Positions 47,188 to 57,400 of a stretch of 64,000 bases of DNA are shown piece by piece. The stretch is from an uncultured Psychrosphaera sp. (lineage in GTDB: Bacteria > Pseudomonadota > Gammaproteobacteria > Enterobacterales > Alteromonadaceae), in NCBI RefSeq assembly GCF_947500655.1, contig NZ_CANMSK010000017.1:33296-97295 (forward strand), in the 5' to 3' direction. The notes beneath the pieces are model-generated. The model had not been told where the DNA came from, searched no databases, and was given only the letters and a program-made list of their open reading frames with translations. How positions within the stretch are numbered: the stretch's first letter is position 1; every line of letters begins with the position of its first letter. Both the position numbers and the translations under genes were made by a program.

Positions 47188-48360
47188 ATGCCAACTTTAG
47201 CTTTTCCAAAAGAAACCTTAAATGGTGAAAAGCGCTGTGCATTGCTACCAAGCAATGTAAAAGCATACAAACTCTTAGGCGCAGCAGTCATTATAGAAGC
47301 TGGCCTTGGAAAGGGTATCCATATTACGGATGAAGAGTATAAACAGGCTGGAGCCGAAGTCGTTGATAAACGTGAGAAGTTGTTAAAACAAGCGGACGTT
47401 GTGTTATCTATTCATAAATTGCCTCTGTCAGAATTAAGCTTAATTGCAAATAAAGTGGTGATCAGTTTTTTAGACCCGTTCAATAACGCAGATTATGTTG
47501 CGCAACTTTGTCAGCAAAATATAACGAGCTTCAGTATGGAGATGATCCCTAGAAGTACTCGTTGTCAGAAAATGGATGCACTAAGTTCACAGGCTAGTTT
47601 GGCTGGTTATGTGATGGTGGTTAAAGGCATTAGTGAATTGCCTGCAGTATTACCTATGATGATGACAGCCGCAGGGACAATTAAACCGGCCAAAGTATTT
47701 GTTATCGGTGCTGGTGTTGCAGGATTACAAGCCATTGCAACGGCAAAACGTTTAGGCGCTGCGGTTACTGCATTTGATACTCGTGCGGTTGTGGCTGAGC
47801 AAGTTCATTCATTGGGTGCAAAATTCTTAGATATTGATTTAGGTGAAACTGGTCAAACGGCTCAAGGTTATGCGCAAGCATTAACAGCTGAACAAATGCA
47901 AATTCAACAACAAGAGCAAGCTAAATGTATTGCTGATTCCGACATAGTGATCACAACAGCACAATTATTTGGTCGTAAGCCGCCAGTATTAATTAACAAG
48001 GATACAGTGGCATTAATGAAGCCGGGTTCTGTGATTGTTGATATGGCAGCTGAAAATGGCGGCAACGTTGAAGGTTCTGTTGCTGGCGAAACTGTTGTGG
48101 TAAATGGTGTAACGGTTGTAGGTACAGGTAACTGGTCAAACGATGTGGCTAAAAATGCCACTCAAATGTATGGCAATAATGTATTTAACTTGGTGAGTGA
48201 GTTTTGGCAAGAACAAGAGTCAGAAAATGAAAGTGAAGCAAAACAATGTGAATTTGTTATTGACCTAGGCGACGATATTCAAGCCAACGCGGTGATCACT
48301 CATCAAGGTTTGATTTCAAATGAAATGATTAAAAATCACTTACAGAAGGAACAAGCATAA
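47188..48360 (+). CDS. pntA: NAD(P) transhydrogenase, NAD(H)-binding alpha subunit (PntAA type)
   Basis: A 390-residue soluble domain I of proton-translocating transhydrogenase, which binds NAD(H). FPKETLNGEKRCALLPSNV and the Rossmann segment VFVIGAGVAGLQAIATAKRLGA are conserved, with RSTRCQKMDALSSQASLAGY. It stops before the membrane segments that are fused to this domain in E. coli PntA; those are encoded by the next gene. The overlap with that gene is one base. Confidence 0.93.
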   Translation: MPTLAFPKETLNGEKRCALLPSNVKAYKLLGAAVIIEAGLGKGIHITDEEYKQAGAEVVDKREKLLKQADVVLSIHKLPLSELSLIANKVVISFLDPFNNADYVAQLCQQNITSFSMEMIPRSTRCQKMDALSSQASLAGYVMVVKGISELPAVLPMMMTAAGTIKPAKVFVIGAGVAGLQAIATAKRLGAAVTAFDTRAVVAEQVHSLGAKFLDIDLGETGQTAQGYAQALTAEQMQIQQQEQAKCIADSDIVITTAQLFGRKPPVLINKDTVALMKPGSVIVDMAAENGGNVEGSVAGETVVVNGVTVVGTGNWSNDVAKNATQMYGNNVFNLVSEFWQEQESENESEAKQCEFVIDLGDDIQANAVITHQGLISNEMIKNHLQKEQA

Positions 48361-48635
48361 TGACTGCAATTTATCTTTTATTTATCTTAATGTTATCTGT
48401 GTTTGTTGGCTTTGAGTTAATCCGAAAAGTACCTGCGACTTTGCATACTCCACTGATGTCTGGAGCGAATGCGATTTCTGGTATTACGGTAATTGGCGCT
48501 TTAGCTTTAGCGGGTGGCGAGTATGGGCAATGGTCTACTTGGTTAGGTGCAATTGCGGTGTTTTTAGCAACGGTTAATGTTGTCGGTGGTTACTTAGTAA
48601 CGGACCGTATGTTAGCTATGTTCAAGAAAAAGTAG
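48360..48635 (+). CDS. pntAB: NAD(P) transhydrogenase small membrane subunit (PntAB type)
   Basis: A 91-residue protein with three hydrophobic helices (AIYLLFILMLSVFVGFELI; LMSGANAISGITVIGALALA; WLGAIAVFLATVNVVGGYLV). The HTPLMSGANAISG motif is the conserved start of the alpha-subunit membrane region. With PntB it forms the proton channel. Confidence 0.93.
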   Translation: MTAIYLLFILMLSVFVGFELIRKVPATLHTPLMSGANAISGITVIGALALAGGEYGQWSTWLGAIAVFLATVNVVGGYLVTDRMLAMFKKK

Positions 48636-48641
48636 GGCGTG

Positions 48642-50027
48642 ATGATGCTTGATTCTATTCTCGATACTTCATTATTAATAAACTTTGTTTATGTTATATC
48701 TGCTACGTTATTTATCTTTGGTTTAAAATTATTAAGTCACCCATCTACAGCGCGTAAAGGTAATTTATTATCTGCACTTGCTATGTTAATCGCGATTGTT
48801 GTTACTTTGTTGGATAAACAAATTATATCGTTTGAATTGATTTTAGTTAGCATATTGGCAGGATCTGCTGTCGGTGTGTATGCCGCTAAGAAAATTGAAA
48901 TGACGTCAATGCCTGAGCTTGTCTCCTTGTTTAATGGTATTGGTGGCTTGGCGAGTTTAGCGGTTGCTTGGGCAACAATTGCAGGTGGCGTTAACTTATC
49001 GACGTTTGTATTGTTTGTTAGTTTCTTAGCCTTGCTAATTGGTGCGATAACATTTTCAGGCAGCGTGGTTGCTTGGGCTAAATTGAGTGAGCGGATGATA
49101 GGTCGCCCTGTTGTATTTAAAGGTCAAGCAGTGGTTAATGTTTTATTAATTGTAGCGATTGTTGTATCTGCTATTTTATTAATACAACAACCAGAAGTAA
49201 CAACTTGGCATTATTTAGTCATTGGTTTAGCGCTATTAATGGGGGTGATGTTTGTGCTTCCAATTGGAGGTGCGGATATGCCAGTGGTTATTTCTTTATT
49301 AAATAGCTATTCAGGTTTAGCGGCTTGCGCGGCTGGTTTTGCGTTAGAAAATAACCTTCTTATTGTTGCAGGTTCGTTAGTTGGTGCCAGTGGCATTATC
49401 TTAACTAATATCATGTGTAAAGCCATGAACCGCTCTTTAGTTAGTGTGTTAACTTCAGGTTTTCAACCTGTTGTAACAAGCGAGATGGTGATTGAGGGCG
49501 AAGTAAAACCGTTATCTGCCGACGATGCATTTTATGTATTGGAAGCTGCTCAGTCGGTTTTAGTTATTCCTGGTTACGGTATGGCTGTAGCGCAAGCACA
49601 ACATGCAATGAAAGAGCTACAAGGTTTATTAGAAGACAACGGTGCTGAAGTAGCTTATGCCATTCATCCTGTTGCTGGGCGTATGCCTGGTCATATGAAT
49701 GTTTTGCTAGCAGAAGCTGATGTTTCCTATGAGCAGTTATTTGAAATGGACGAAATCAATTCACGTATTGAGGGTTTTGACGTTGCTATAGTTATAGGTG
49801 CTAACGATGTAGTTAACCCAGCAGCACGTGAAATGAAAGGTAGCCCAATTTACGGTATGCCAGTGATTAACGCCGATTTAGCTAAAAATGTATTTGTCCT
49901 AAAACGTGGAATGGCAGCTGGTTTTGCAGGGGTGGATAATCCTCTGTTCTTTAAACCAAACTGTCGCATGATTTTTGGTGACGCAAAAGAAACGTTAAAC
50001 AATATTATTCGTCAGTTTTCAGATTAA
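48642..50027 (+). CDS. pntB: NAD(P) transhydrogenase beta subunit PntB
   Basis: About 461 residues: eight or nine membrane helices (1-270) and the NADP(H)-binding domain III (IPGYGMAVAQAQHAMKELQ, then RMPGHMNVLLAEA, then GANDVVNPAARE). The start is ATG at 48642 or 48645; a GTG at 48639 is also in frame. It couples the proton gradient to NADPH formation in the inner membrane. Here it may supply NADPH for the DEH reductase. A terminator follows. Confidence 0.95.
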   Translation: MMLDSILDTSLLINFVYVISATLFIFGLKLLSHPSTARKGNLLSALAMLIAIVVTLLDKQIISFELILVSILAGSAVGVYAAKKIEMTSMPELVSLFNGIGGLASLAVAWATIAGGVNLSTFVLFVSFLALLIGAITFSGSVVAWAKLSERMIGRPVVFKGQAVVNVLLIVAIVVSAILLIQQPEVTTWHYLVIGLALLMGVMFVLPIGGADMPVVISLLNSYSGLAACAAGFALENNLLIVAGSLVGASGIILTNIMCKAMNRSLVSVLTSGFQPVVTSEMVIEGEVKPLSADDAFYVLEAAQSVLVIPGYGMAVAQAQHAMKELQGLLEDNGAEVAYAIHPVAGRMPGHMNVLLAEADVSYEQLFEMDEINSRIEGFDVAIVIGANDVVNPAAREMKGSPIYGMPVINADLAKNVFVLKRGMAAGFAGVDNPLFFKPNCRMIFGDAKETLNNIIRQFSD

Positions 50028-50048
50028 TATTGTTCAGTGTTAACAGTG

Positions 50049-50080
50049 ACCTTGAAGGTGGAATTATCTTCAAGGTTTTA
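50049..50080 (+). terminator. Terminator after pntB
   Basis: ACCTTGAAG, 10-base loop, CTTCAAGGT, then a short T-run. Confidence 0.7.
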
Positions 50081-50142
50081 TATTAAAATTTGTATTCATA
50101 AATTTACAATCCGTAACTCACAATAAATATAAAGGTAATTCA

Positions 50143-50760
50143 ATGACTTCTTTTTCTAGTTTAATGGGTACACAGACTTTACTGCCAATTATTCAAGCTA
50201 ACTCCGTAGAGCAAGGTGTAAATATCGCAAAGGCGATGGCAGCAGCAGGCTTAAAATTAGTAGAAGTAGTATTGCGCACTGATGCATCATTACAAGCTAT
50301 AACGGCAATTAAACAGCAGGTTCCAGAGCTAATTGTTGGCGCGGGGACAGTAACCAACGAAATTATTCTACAACAGGCAATTGATGCAGGTTCCGACTTT
50401 ATCGTCACGCCTGCGGTATCAGAAAAACTACTTGGTTTTTTAGTTGATTGCGGTGTTCCTGTGTTACCTGGTGTTTCAAATACCGGTGATATTTTGATGG
50501 CGAGAGAATTTGGTTTTACTGAGTTAAAACTTTTCCCAGCAGCTTTGTCTGGTGGCGTACCATTTTTATCTGCGGTAAACTCTGTTTTTCAAGACATAAA
50601 GTTTTGTCCAACTGGTGGTGTATCTCCTAAAAATAAAAACGATTACTTATCATTAACTAATGTAATAGCAGTTGGTGGTACGTGGGTATGCCTAAAAGAA
50701 TGGGTAGAAAATGAAAACTGGCAAGCGATTACTGACGCATGTAAAGAAGCAATTAACTAA
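50143..50760 (+). CDS. eda: KDPG aldolase
   Basis: A 205-residue class I aldolase of the Entner-Doudoroff pathway, splitting KDPG to pyruvate and glyceraldehyde 3-phosphate. The Schiff-base Lys129 (ELKLFPAAL) and the catalytic Glu41 (LKLVEVVLRT) are present, as are VGAGTV and CPTGGVSPKN. It is followed after 11 bases by the aldolase gene, so these three genes form one unit. Confidence 0.95.
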   Translation: MTSFSSLMGTQTLLPIIQANSVEQGVNIAKAMAAAGLKLVEVVLRTDASLQAITAIKQQVPELIVGAGTVTNEIILQQAIDAGSDFIVTPAVSEKLLGFLVDCGVPVLPGVSNTGDILMAREFGFTELKLFPAALSGGVPFLSAVNSVFQDIKFCPTGGVSPKNKNDYLSLTNVIAVGGTWVCLKEWVENENWQAITDACKEAIN

Positions 50761-50771
50761 GGAAGCAAGTA

Positions 50772-51851
50772 ATGTCTAAACTTACTGAAATGTTAAAGCC
50801 TGGGGTGATTTTAGCAGATGATGTCCAGCATATATATGATCACGCAAGAGCAAATCAATATGCATTACCAGCGGTAAATGTCATAGGTACTCATTCCATA
50901 AATGCAACATTGGAAGCGGCTGTAAAAGTTAACTCTCCAGTGATCATTCAATTATCAAATGGTGGAGCAGCATTTTTTGTAGGTAAAGGCATTGGTTTAG
51001 AAGGGCAAGGTGCTGCGGTTGCTGGTGCAATAGCTGCCGCTAAATATGTTCATGCTGTTGCTGGTTTATACGGTGTTCCCGTTATTTTAAATACTGACCA
51101 CGCAGCTAAAAACCTACTTCCTTGGATAGATGGTTTACTCGATGCAGGTGAGCAGCATTATGCTGAAACTGGTAAGCCGTTATACAGTTCTCACATGATA
51201 GATTTATCGGAAGAGCCATTAGAAGAGAATATTGAAATTTGCGCAAAGTACTTAGCTCGCATGAGTAAAATAGGTATGACGTTGGAAATTGAACTAGGTT
51301 GTACTGGTGGTGAGGAAGACGGTGTCGATAACTCTCATATGGACAGTTCAGAGCTTTATACTCAACCAGAAGATGTAGCCTACGCATATGAGCAGCTTTC
51401 TAAGGTGAGTGATAAATTTATTATTGCGGCTTCGTTTGGTAATGTTCACGGAGTTTATAAGCCAGGTAACGTAGTGCTAACACCTGAAATTTTAAAGAAC
51501 TCTCAAGCTTATGTTTCTGAAAAATTTGGTTTACCAACTAATAGTCTTAATTTTGTGTTTCATGGTGGTTCAGGCTCTGAGCCTGAAAAAATTGCTGAGT
51601 CGCTAACTTATGGCGTCATAAAAATGAATATAGATACTGATACCCAGTGGGCCAGTTGGGAAGGTGTTTTGAATTATTACAATGATAAACAAGGTTATTT
51701 ACAAGGCCAAATTGGTAATCCAGATGGCGATGACAAACCTAATAAGAAATACTATGATCCACGTGTTTGGTTACGTCATGCAGAAACATCAATGACAACT
51801 CGACTTGAACAGTGCTTTGCAGAATTAAATTGTATAAATAGATATAGCTAA
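50772..51851 (+). CDS. fbaA: Class II fructose-bisphosphate aldolase
   Basis: A 359-residue zinc aldolase of the FbaA type. LPAVNVIGTHSINATLEAA, the metal-site VILNTDHAAKNLLPW, LEIELGCTGGEEDG and FHGGSGSEPEKI are conserved. In this setting it should run in the gluconeogenic direction, condensing triose phosphates obtained from alginate. Confidence 0.95.
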   Translation: MSKLTEMLKPGVILADDVQHIYDHARANQYALPAVNVIGTHSINATLEAAVKVNSPVIIQLSNGGAAFFVGKGIGLEGQGAAVAGAIAAAKYVHAVAGLYGVPVILNTDHAAKNLLPWIDGLLDAGEQHYAETGKPLYSSHMIDLSEEPLEENIEICAKYLARMSKIGMTLEIELGCTGGEEDGVDNSHMDSSELYTQPEDVAYAYEQLSKVSDKFIIAASFGNVHGVYKPGNVVLTPEILKNSQAYVSEKFGLPTNSLNFVFHGGSGSEPEKIAESLTYGVIKMNIDTDTQWASWEGVLNYYNDKQGYLQGQIGNPDGDDKPNKKYYDPRVWLRHAETSMTTRLEQCFAELNCINRYS

Positions 51852-51860
51852 GGGTTTCTG

Positions 51861-52826
51861 ATGAAAAGATTAGTACCAGTATTAAAAAAAGATAATGTGG
51901 ACTTGGAGCTGATCATGTTGATCAGAACCATCTTAGCTGCATCTAAAGAGATTGCATTTCGTGTAAGCCAAGGCGACTTAGCTGGTGTTTTAGGCTCTAC
52001 TTTGGATGAAAATATTCAAGGTGAAGTACAAAAAAAACTAGATGTGATATCTAATCAGTTATTGAAAGATATGTTGCTAGATGACGACTCTGTTCGTGCA
52101 ATCGCTTCTGAAGAAGAAGACTTTGTAGTTGCAGGTCATAAAGGCGCTCCTTATATTGTTGCCTTTGATCCACTGGATGGTTCATCTAATGTCGATATTA
52201 ATGGGCAAATTGGTACTATTTTCACTATTTATGCAGCCAGAGACGATGTTGCCGACGACAGTGAATTGCAATTTGCTCAGCAAGGTAAAGATCAGCTTTG
52301 TGCTGGTTATGTGCTTTATGGCGCTTCAACCTTACTAGTGATGACAACTGGCGGACCTACACGTTGTTTCACTCTGGATTTAACCCACGGTGGCTATTTG
52401 TTAACGGATAGTGAGTGTGAAATACCAGTAGAGACAAAAGAGTTTGCTGTTAACATAGCTAATTATCGTTATTGGTCTGAACATACTAAAGCGTATTTTA
52501 ATGATGTGTTATATGCGTCTGAAGACTATGCAGGTTCATCCATGCGTTGGAATGCAGCTATGGTTGGTGATATGCATCGTATTATCAGCCGTGGTGGTTT
52601 ATTTTTATACCCTGAAGATAGCCGACCTGGCAACCAAAATGGCAAAATCAGATTACTATACGAAGCGAATCCGTTAGCTATGCTGGCAGAAAACGCTGGT
52701 GGTAAAGCGACAGCCGCAGGTAAGCGTATTTTGGATATACAACCAAGTTCATTACATCAACGTGTACCTGTTGCCTTAGGGTCGGTTAAACAAGTTGATG
52801 AGTTTAATAAAGTGACGGTTAAATAA
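51861..52826 (+). CDS. fbp: Fructose-1,6-bisphosphatase, class I
   Basis: A 321-residue FBPase class I. The metal-binding ASEEEDF and DPLDGSSNVDINGQIGTIF motifs and the substrate loop RWNAAMVGDMHRI are intact. It provides the irreversible step of gluconeogenesis directly after the aldolase, ten bases downstream. Confidence 0.95.
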   Translation: MKRLVPVLKKDNVDLELIMLIRTILAASKEIAFRVSQGDLAGVLGSTLDENIQGEVQKKLDVISNQLLKDMLLDDDSVRAIASEEEDFVVAGHKGAPYIVAFDPLDGSSNVDINGQIGTIFTIYAARDDVADDSELQFAQQGKDQLCAGYVLYGASTLLVMTTGGPTRCFTLDLTHGGYLLTDSECEIPVETKEFAVNIANYRYWSEHTKAYFNDVLYASEDYAGSSMRWNAAMVGDMHRIISRGGLFLYPEDSRPGNQNGKIRLLYEANPLAMLAENAGGKATAAGKRILDIQPSSLHQRVPVALGSVKQVDEFNKVTVK

Positions 52827-52854
52827 GTCTATTTATAACTTATCGTATGTTTAT

Positions 52855-52908
52855 AAAAACCTAGTTTTATACCAATTCATTAATTCAATTGGTATTACTA
52901 GGTTTTTT
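52855..52908 (+). terminator. Terminator after fbp containing a repeat-element palindrome
   Basis: Outer arms AAAAACCTAGT / ACTAGGTTTTT, inner arms ATACCAATT / AATTGGTAT, then T-run. The 23 bases at 52875-52897 are identical to 2487-2509 in the terminal repeat of the MITE-like element, so an element end seems to have become part of this terminator. Confidence 0.75.
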
Positions 52909-52961
52909 GCTTTTTAAGATAAAAATTAGGGCTAATGAGGCAAAGTGTATCAATCCGATTA

Positions 52962-53810
52962 TTATATTGTGGGATCAGATAAGTTAACGCCTTTGATCAT
53001 ATACAGATCATCGTACTTTAAACCACCATTACCATAGGGGGCCTTTTTAGAGCCTGTATTACAGTTCATTAAAAATGCGATTAATGGTAACTCTCTAGCC
53101 ATTCTAAAAGTAGCATTAGAAAATACTTTAGTTTGTATTGGAAATTCATCCCCACCTTTAAAATACACATCATAAACTTGTCCACCTTGGCTTTTGTTAG
53201 CGTTATTTACTACATACCAAATTTGATACCAAGAACCTGGAATAAGTGGATTAGCGTCTTTTTGTAAAGCGTGATTTTGAATATTTGCATAATCACCTAC
53301 TACTTTTACCATTAAAGCTCCGGTATTCACTTTTCCGTTTGATTCTTTTTTATCGGTCACTCTTAGAGTGGGTTCAAAAGCATTGTAATCATTTTTTTCA
53401 ATATCTTCTGCTGACATATTACTTATGCCAAAGGCATGATTGTTGGGAAAAGATTCAACATTAATACGAGTATAAAAGGTATATGTTTCACCAACATTTA
53501 CAGGGACTGGTAATGATTTATATGTTAGTGCTTTTCTATTACCAATAATCCCATCTGCAGCTGGCTTTTTTATTAGGTAGTAGTTGTCTTTATCAGGTTC
53601 AAAACTACGCTTAGTTATTTGAGGATTGGGTATTTTAGGTGACGTGTCATTTTTGGTATCTGCCTTGACCCATGATGATAGGCTAGATTGCGATTCAAAG
53701 TTGTCAATTAAAATCCAATTGTTAGCGAACGCGTTTGGAATAGGGTAAATAAATGCCAATAATAAAGTAACTAGATTTATTTTATCTGTGTAGCTTAATT
53801 TTTTGTTCAT
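52962..53810 (-). CDS. Exported protein of unknown function at the alginate locus
   Basis: A 282-residue protein with a signal peptide (about 1-29, ending FANN). The mature part looks all-beta: NWILIDNFESQSSLSSWVKA, GETYTFYTRINVESF, GSWYQIWYVVNN, then GLKYDDLYMIKG. This layout fits a jelly-roll (concanavalin-like) secreted domain, as in many carbohydrate-binding or lyase-associated proteins. I do not recognise the family and see no catalytic motif. It is convergent with fbp and faces the TonB receptor, so a role in binding alginate fragments is plausible but inferred only from position. Confidence 0.55.
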   Translation of the reverse strand: MNKKLSYTDKINLVTLLLAFIYPIPNAFANNWILIDNFESQSSLSSWVKADTKNDTSPKIPNPQITKRSFEPDKDNYYLIKKPAADGIIGNRKALTYKSLPVPVNVGETYTFYTRINVESFPNNHAFGISNMSAEDIEKNDYNAFEPTLRVTDKKESNGKVNTGALMVKVVGDYANIQNHALQKDANPLIPGSWYQIWYVVNNANKSQGGQVYDVYFKGGDEFPIQTKVFSNATFRMARELPLIAFLMNCNTGSKKAPYGNGGLKYDDLYMIKGVNLSDPTI

Positions 53811-54494
53811 TGTTTATCTCTAATAAAAAATTTACAGCTTTTGTTAAGGAAGAGTTAAGCACAACAATGTAATAAAGGAGTTTAAACTTAAACCTAGAAA
53901 ATTATACAAGTTAACTTAATCCATAAATAACTAATTTGTAGTAGCTAATCAATCAGATTTGCTAAAGGTAGCAAAAAACAAATCAAATTTGATAGTTAAT
54001 AATTACATTTACTTTCATTTTGGTAAGTTTTTTACAATAAATTAAGCTTAATAACCGTTAATCATATTGACTAATCAGTTCCATTTTAATCATAACCTTA
54101 ACTCTTAAAATGGTTGTTTGTCATACAATTTGGTAAATATTATTGTAATTAGGCGGTTTTGTTTTATATGTATTTTATAGTGTATGTTAAATGTTTTCGA
54201 TGTAACTAATTGATTGTGTTTGATTTTATTGAGTTGTGCTGTTCGGTGAAAATTAAGTGGTAAAAACATTTATAACTTAAACCTATTTGTGGTTTGAATT
54301 AAGAAGTTAATTGTATTATAAATGGTTAACCAAATTTAAAAAAATAAAGAATAATATAATTGAATTTGGTTATTAACTTACTGCATTTTGGTAATACAAG
54401 GTAGTTTGTGAGTAAAATATGTATCCAGTTGTACTTTGGTTATGTCAAAGGTGGATACCTCGATAAGTAGAATCAATCAACAGGGTTATACAAT
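53811..54494. other. Long AT-rich regulatory region before the TonB receptor
   Basis: Contains no gene. TGGTTAACCA at 54323-54332 is the same palindrome as near the GntR regulator. Several TTTGGTAA or TTGGTTAT half-sites follow up to 54450. Confidence 0.5.
54323..54332 (+). promoter_or_regulatory. TGGTTAACCA operator upstream of the TonB-dependent receptor
   Basis: Identical to the palindrome at 39543-39552. It links the receptor to the alginate regulator by inference. Confidence 0.5.
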
Positions 54495-57400
54495 ATGAAA
54501 CTTAATAAAATAATGTCTGCATTTAATATGCAGAGCACATTAAATCGCAATATATATGCATCTTCATTAGCTGCGCTATTATTAGCTACTCCAACTTATG
54601 CCGCAGAGCCTGAAGATGCAAACGTCGAAGTTATCGAGGTAAAAGGTATTCGTGGTTCATTAGCAAGTGCTCTAAATGAAAAGCGTTCATCTAATGGCTT
54701 GATTGAAGTTATTGAATCTGAAGATATCGGTAAACTTCCTGACCAAAACCTAGCTGAAGTATTAGAAAACTTAACAGGTGTCCAAATTACGCGTACTGCT
54801 GGTGTTGGTACTGGCGTACAAATCCGTGGTAGTAATAGTAATATTGTGCAAATTAACGGCATGCAAACTGTAGGTACAGGTTCTGGCCGTACTGGTATGA
54901 AGTTTGAAGATTTATCTGCTGGTATTATTGCTGGTGTAGAAGTTATTAAAGCTCCTCAAGCAAAACACACAGAAGGTTCTGTTGGTGGTACAGTTAATCT
55001 TAAAACTATCCGCCCTCTTGCATTAAGTGAAACCTTGGGAACAATAAGAGTTCAAGGTGAAGATAGTAGCTTAACTGAAGATGGTATTATGCCAAGGATG
55101 TCAGGTGCTTATGGTGATAAGTGGGAATTAGATAATGGCGGAAAATTTGGTGTTGTTGTAAGTGGTAGTTATTCATTACAAGAAGCAACGTCATTTCGTC
55201 CTCGTGTTGACCGTGATGCATTAGTGGAAAATAAAGATGCGGATGTTATACGTTATGACGATGATGGATTGCCAGTTCTCGAAGATCAAGCTACTCAAAG
55301 ATCTGCGGCACAAGAGTTTGATTATTTAGGAATTCAGTTCTTAAACCAAGAGTTAGAAAACTTTGAATATGAGACTACTAACTTCGCAGGTACGTTAGAA
55401 TTTTCACCTAATGCAGATATGAAGTTTTTTGTTGACACTATCTTAACTAAACAAGAAGTTCGTCAAGAAAGTACGCGTGTTCAAGTTTCAGGTGTATCAG
55501 ATTTGCTAAATACTGATGTACCAACTGAATTTGAAACTATCGACTATGGATCACTAGGTGGTCAAGATCTTGGTGAAATTCAAGCTGCAGTAAAAGGTAC
55601 TTTAGGCATTAATGGTGAAGATCCAAACTTACGTTTTAACAGTGATAATGCAGCTCGTAAAACTGATACTATATTAATTCGCTTAGGTGGTGAGTGGCAA
55701 GTTAATGATGATTTATTTGTTAGTGCTGAATTTTCAACCGCCTCTTCTAAGACGACAACACCTAAGTTAGATTCACAGCTAAACTTCATAAATCCTAATG
55801 TAAATACTCCTGTTACTGATTTAGACATAAATGGTAATTACACAAGTGATTCGAAAAACGATAATGCAGTTCCTACTATATATGACTTAACTGGTGGAGC
55901 ATTAAGTTTTGGTATAGATTTTGATTCTCCTTATGCGCCAACTGTGGCTCAACTTTTAGATCCAAGTAATGTAGTACTTGACCAAGTTGATTATAGCCTT
56001 GGTGAAGTAGAAAACGAAGATACGGCTTTCCGTGTAGATACTAACTATTACTTAGATTCGGTTATTACTTCAATTGATGTTGGTTTCCGCTATAACAAGG
56101 TAAGCCATGATTCAGTGTCGACTTCTGACCGTATTGGTGGCTTTAGCTCAATGATAGATAGCCCAGGAGGCGATTTATTCTCGGATATCTTAGTTGCAGG
56201 GCCTAGTAACTTCGGTGATGCTGATGGACGTGAATTAGCTATTCGCAACTTTGTTATAATCAATCCAGATTTAGCTTATGAAAACCCACAAGCGGTTATA
56301 GATACATTACATACGGCCATGGATGAACATCGTGCAGATATGGAAGCATTGGGGATCACCTTTAGTGATGACCCTGACTACTTACAAACAGAGCCATCAG
56401 AATCAGATGCATTTTATGTAGAAGAAACAACGACAGCTCTTTATGCTCAAGCTAACTTTGAGTGGGAAATGATCCGTGGTAATGCTGGTGTACGTTATAT
56501 TTCATCTGAAGTATCTTCAAAAGGTGCAACTGAACTTAACGGTGAATTCACAACACAAACGTATGAAGGTGATTATAGTTATGTTTTACCTCGTATAAAC
56601 GTGGTAGCTGATGTAATGGATGATGTAGTTGTTCGATTTGCATGGGGACAAGATATTAAACGTCCTTCATTCGGTAGTCTTAATACGAATGCAAGCTTTA
56701 GTCCTACTGAAAATGCTTCTGTAACTATTGGGAATCCTAATTTAGAGCCTGAAGAAGTCACTACTTTAGACTTGTCTGCAGAGTGGTATTTTGCTGAAGC
56801 TGCGGTTGTAAGTATTGGTTACTTTAATAAAGACATTACTAACTTACAGGTTTCTGGTTTAGATACGGCTGCTTTATTGGCTAATAATGGTCGTGAAACT
56901 GACCCATCATGTCCGGGTGGTGGTGTATTTAACCCTATCGCAGAGCCTAATATCTTCAATGCTGGTGGCGATGTAGGTATGTGTGTTGATAGAGAAACTT
57001 CGGTAAACGATAGTGCAACTATTACTCAGTCTGGTTTTGAAATGGCATTTCAATATGATCTTTCAGCATTTGAGGATGACTTAGGTTGGGCATCAGGCTT
57101 TGGTATTCAAGCTAACTATACTATCCAAAAGTATGATGGCGGCTCTGTTGAAAATGAATCAGCTTCTCGCGGTACTGATATATTTAATGCTATAAACGGT
57201 ATTTATGATAGCGCTGATTTTGTAGAAGTAACTGAAGTTCAAGGTCTTCTAGATTTCTCAGAGAATGCTTACAACTTGACGGCATACTATGAAAAACATG
57301 GTTTGTCTGCTCGTTTACGCTACACATGGCGTGAAGCGTTCCGTACAGATGATACTGCTGCAGGTGCTTCTCGTAACTCTACTTTAGGTTTTCCTGTTGT

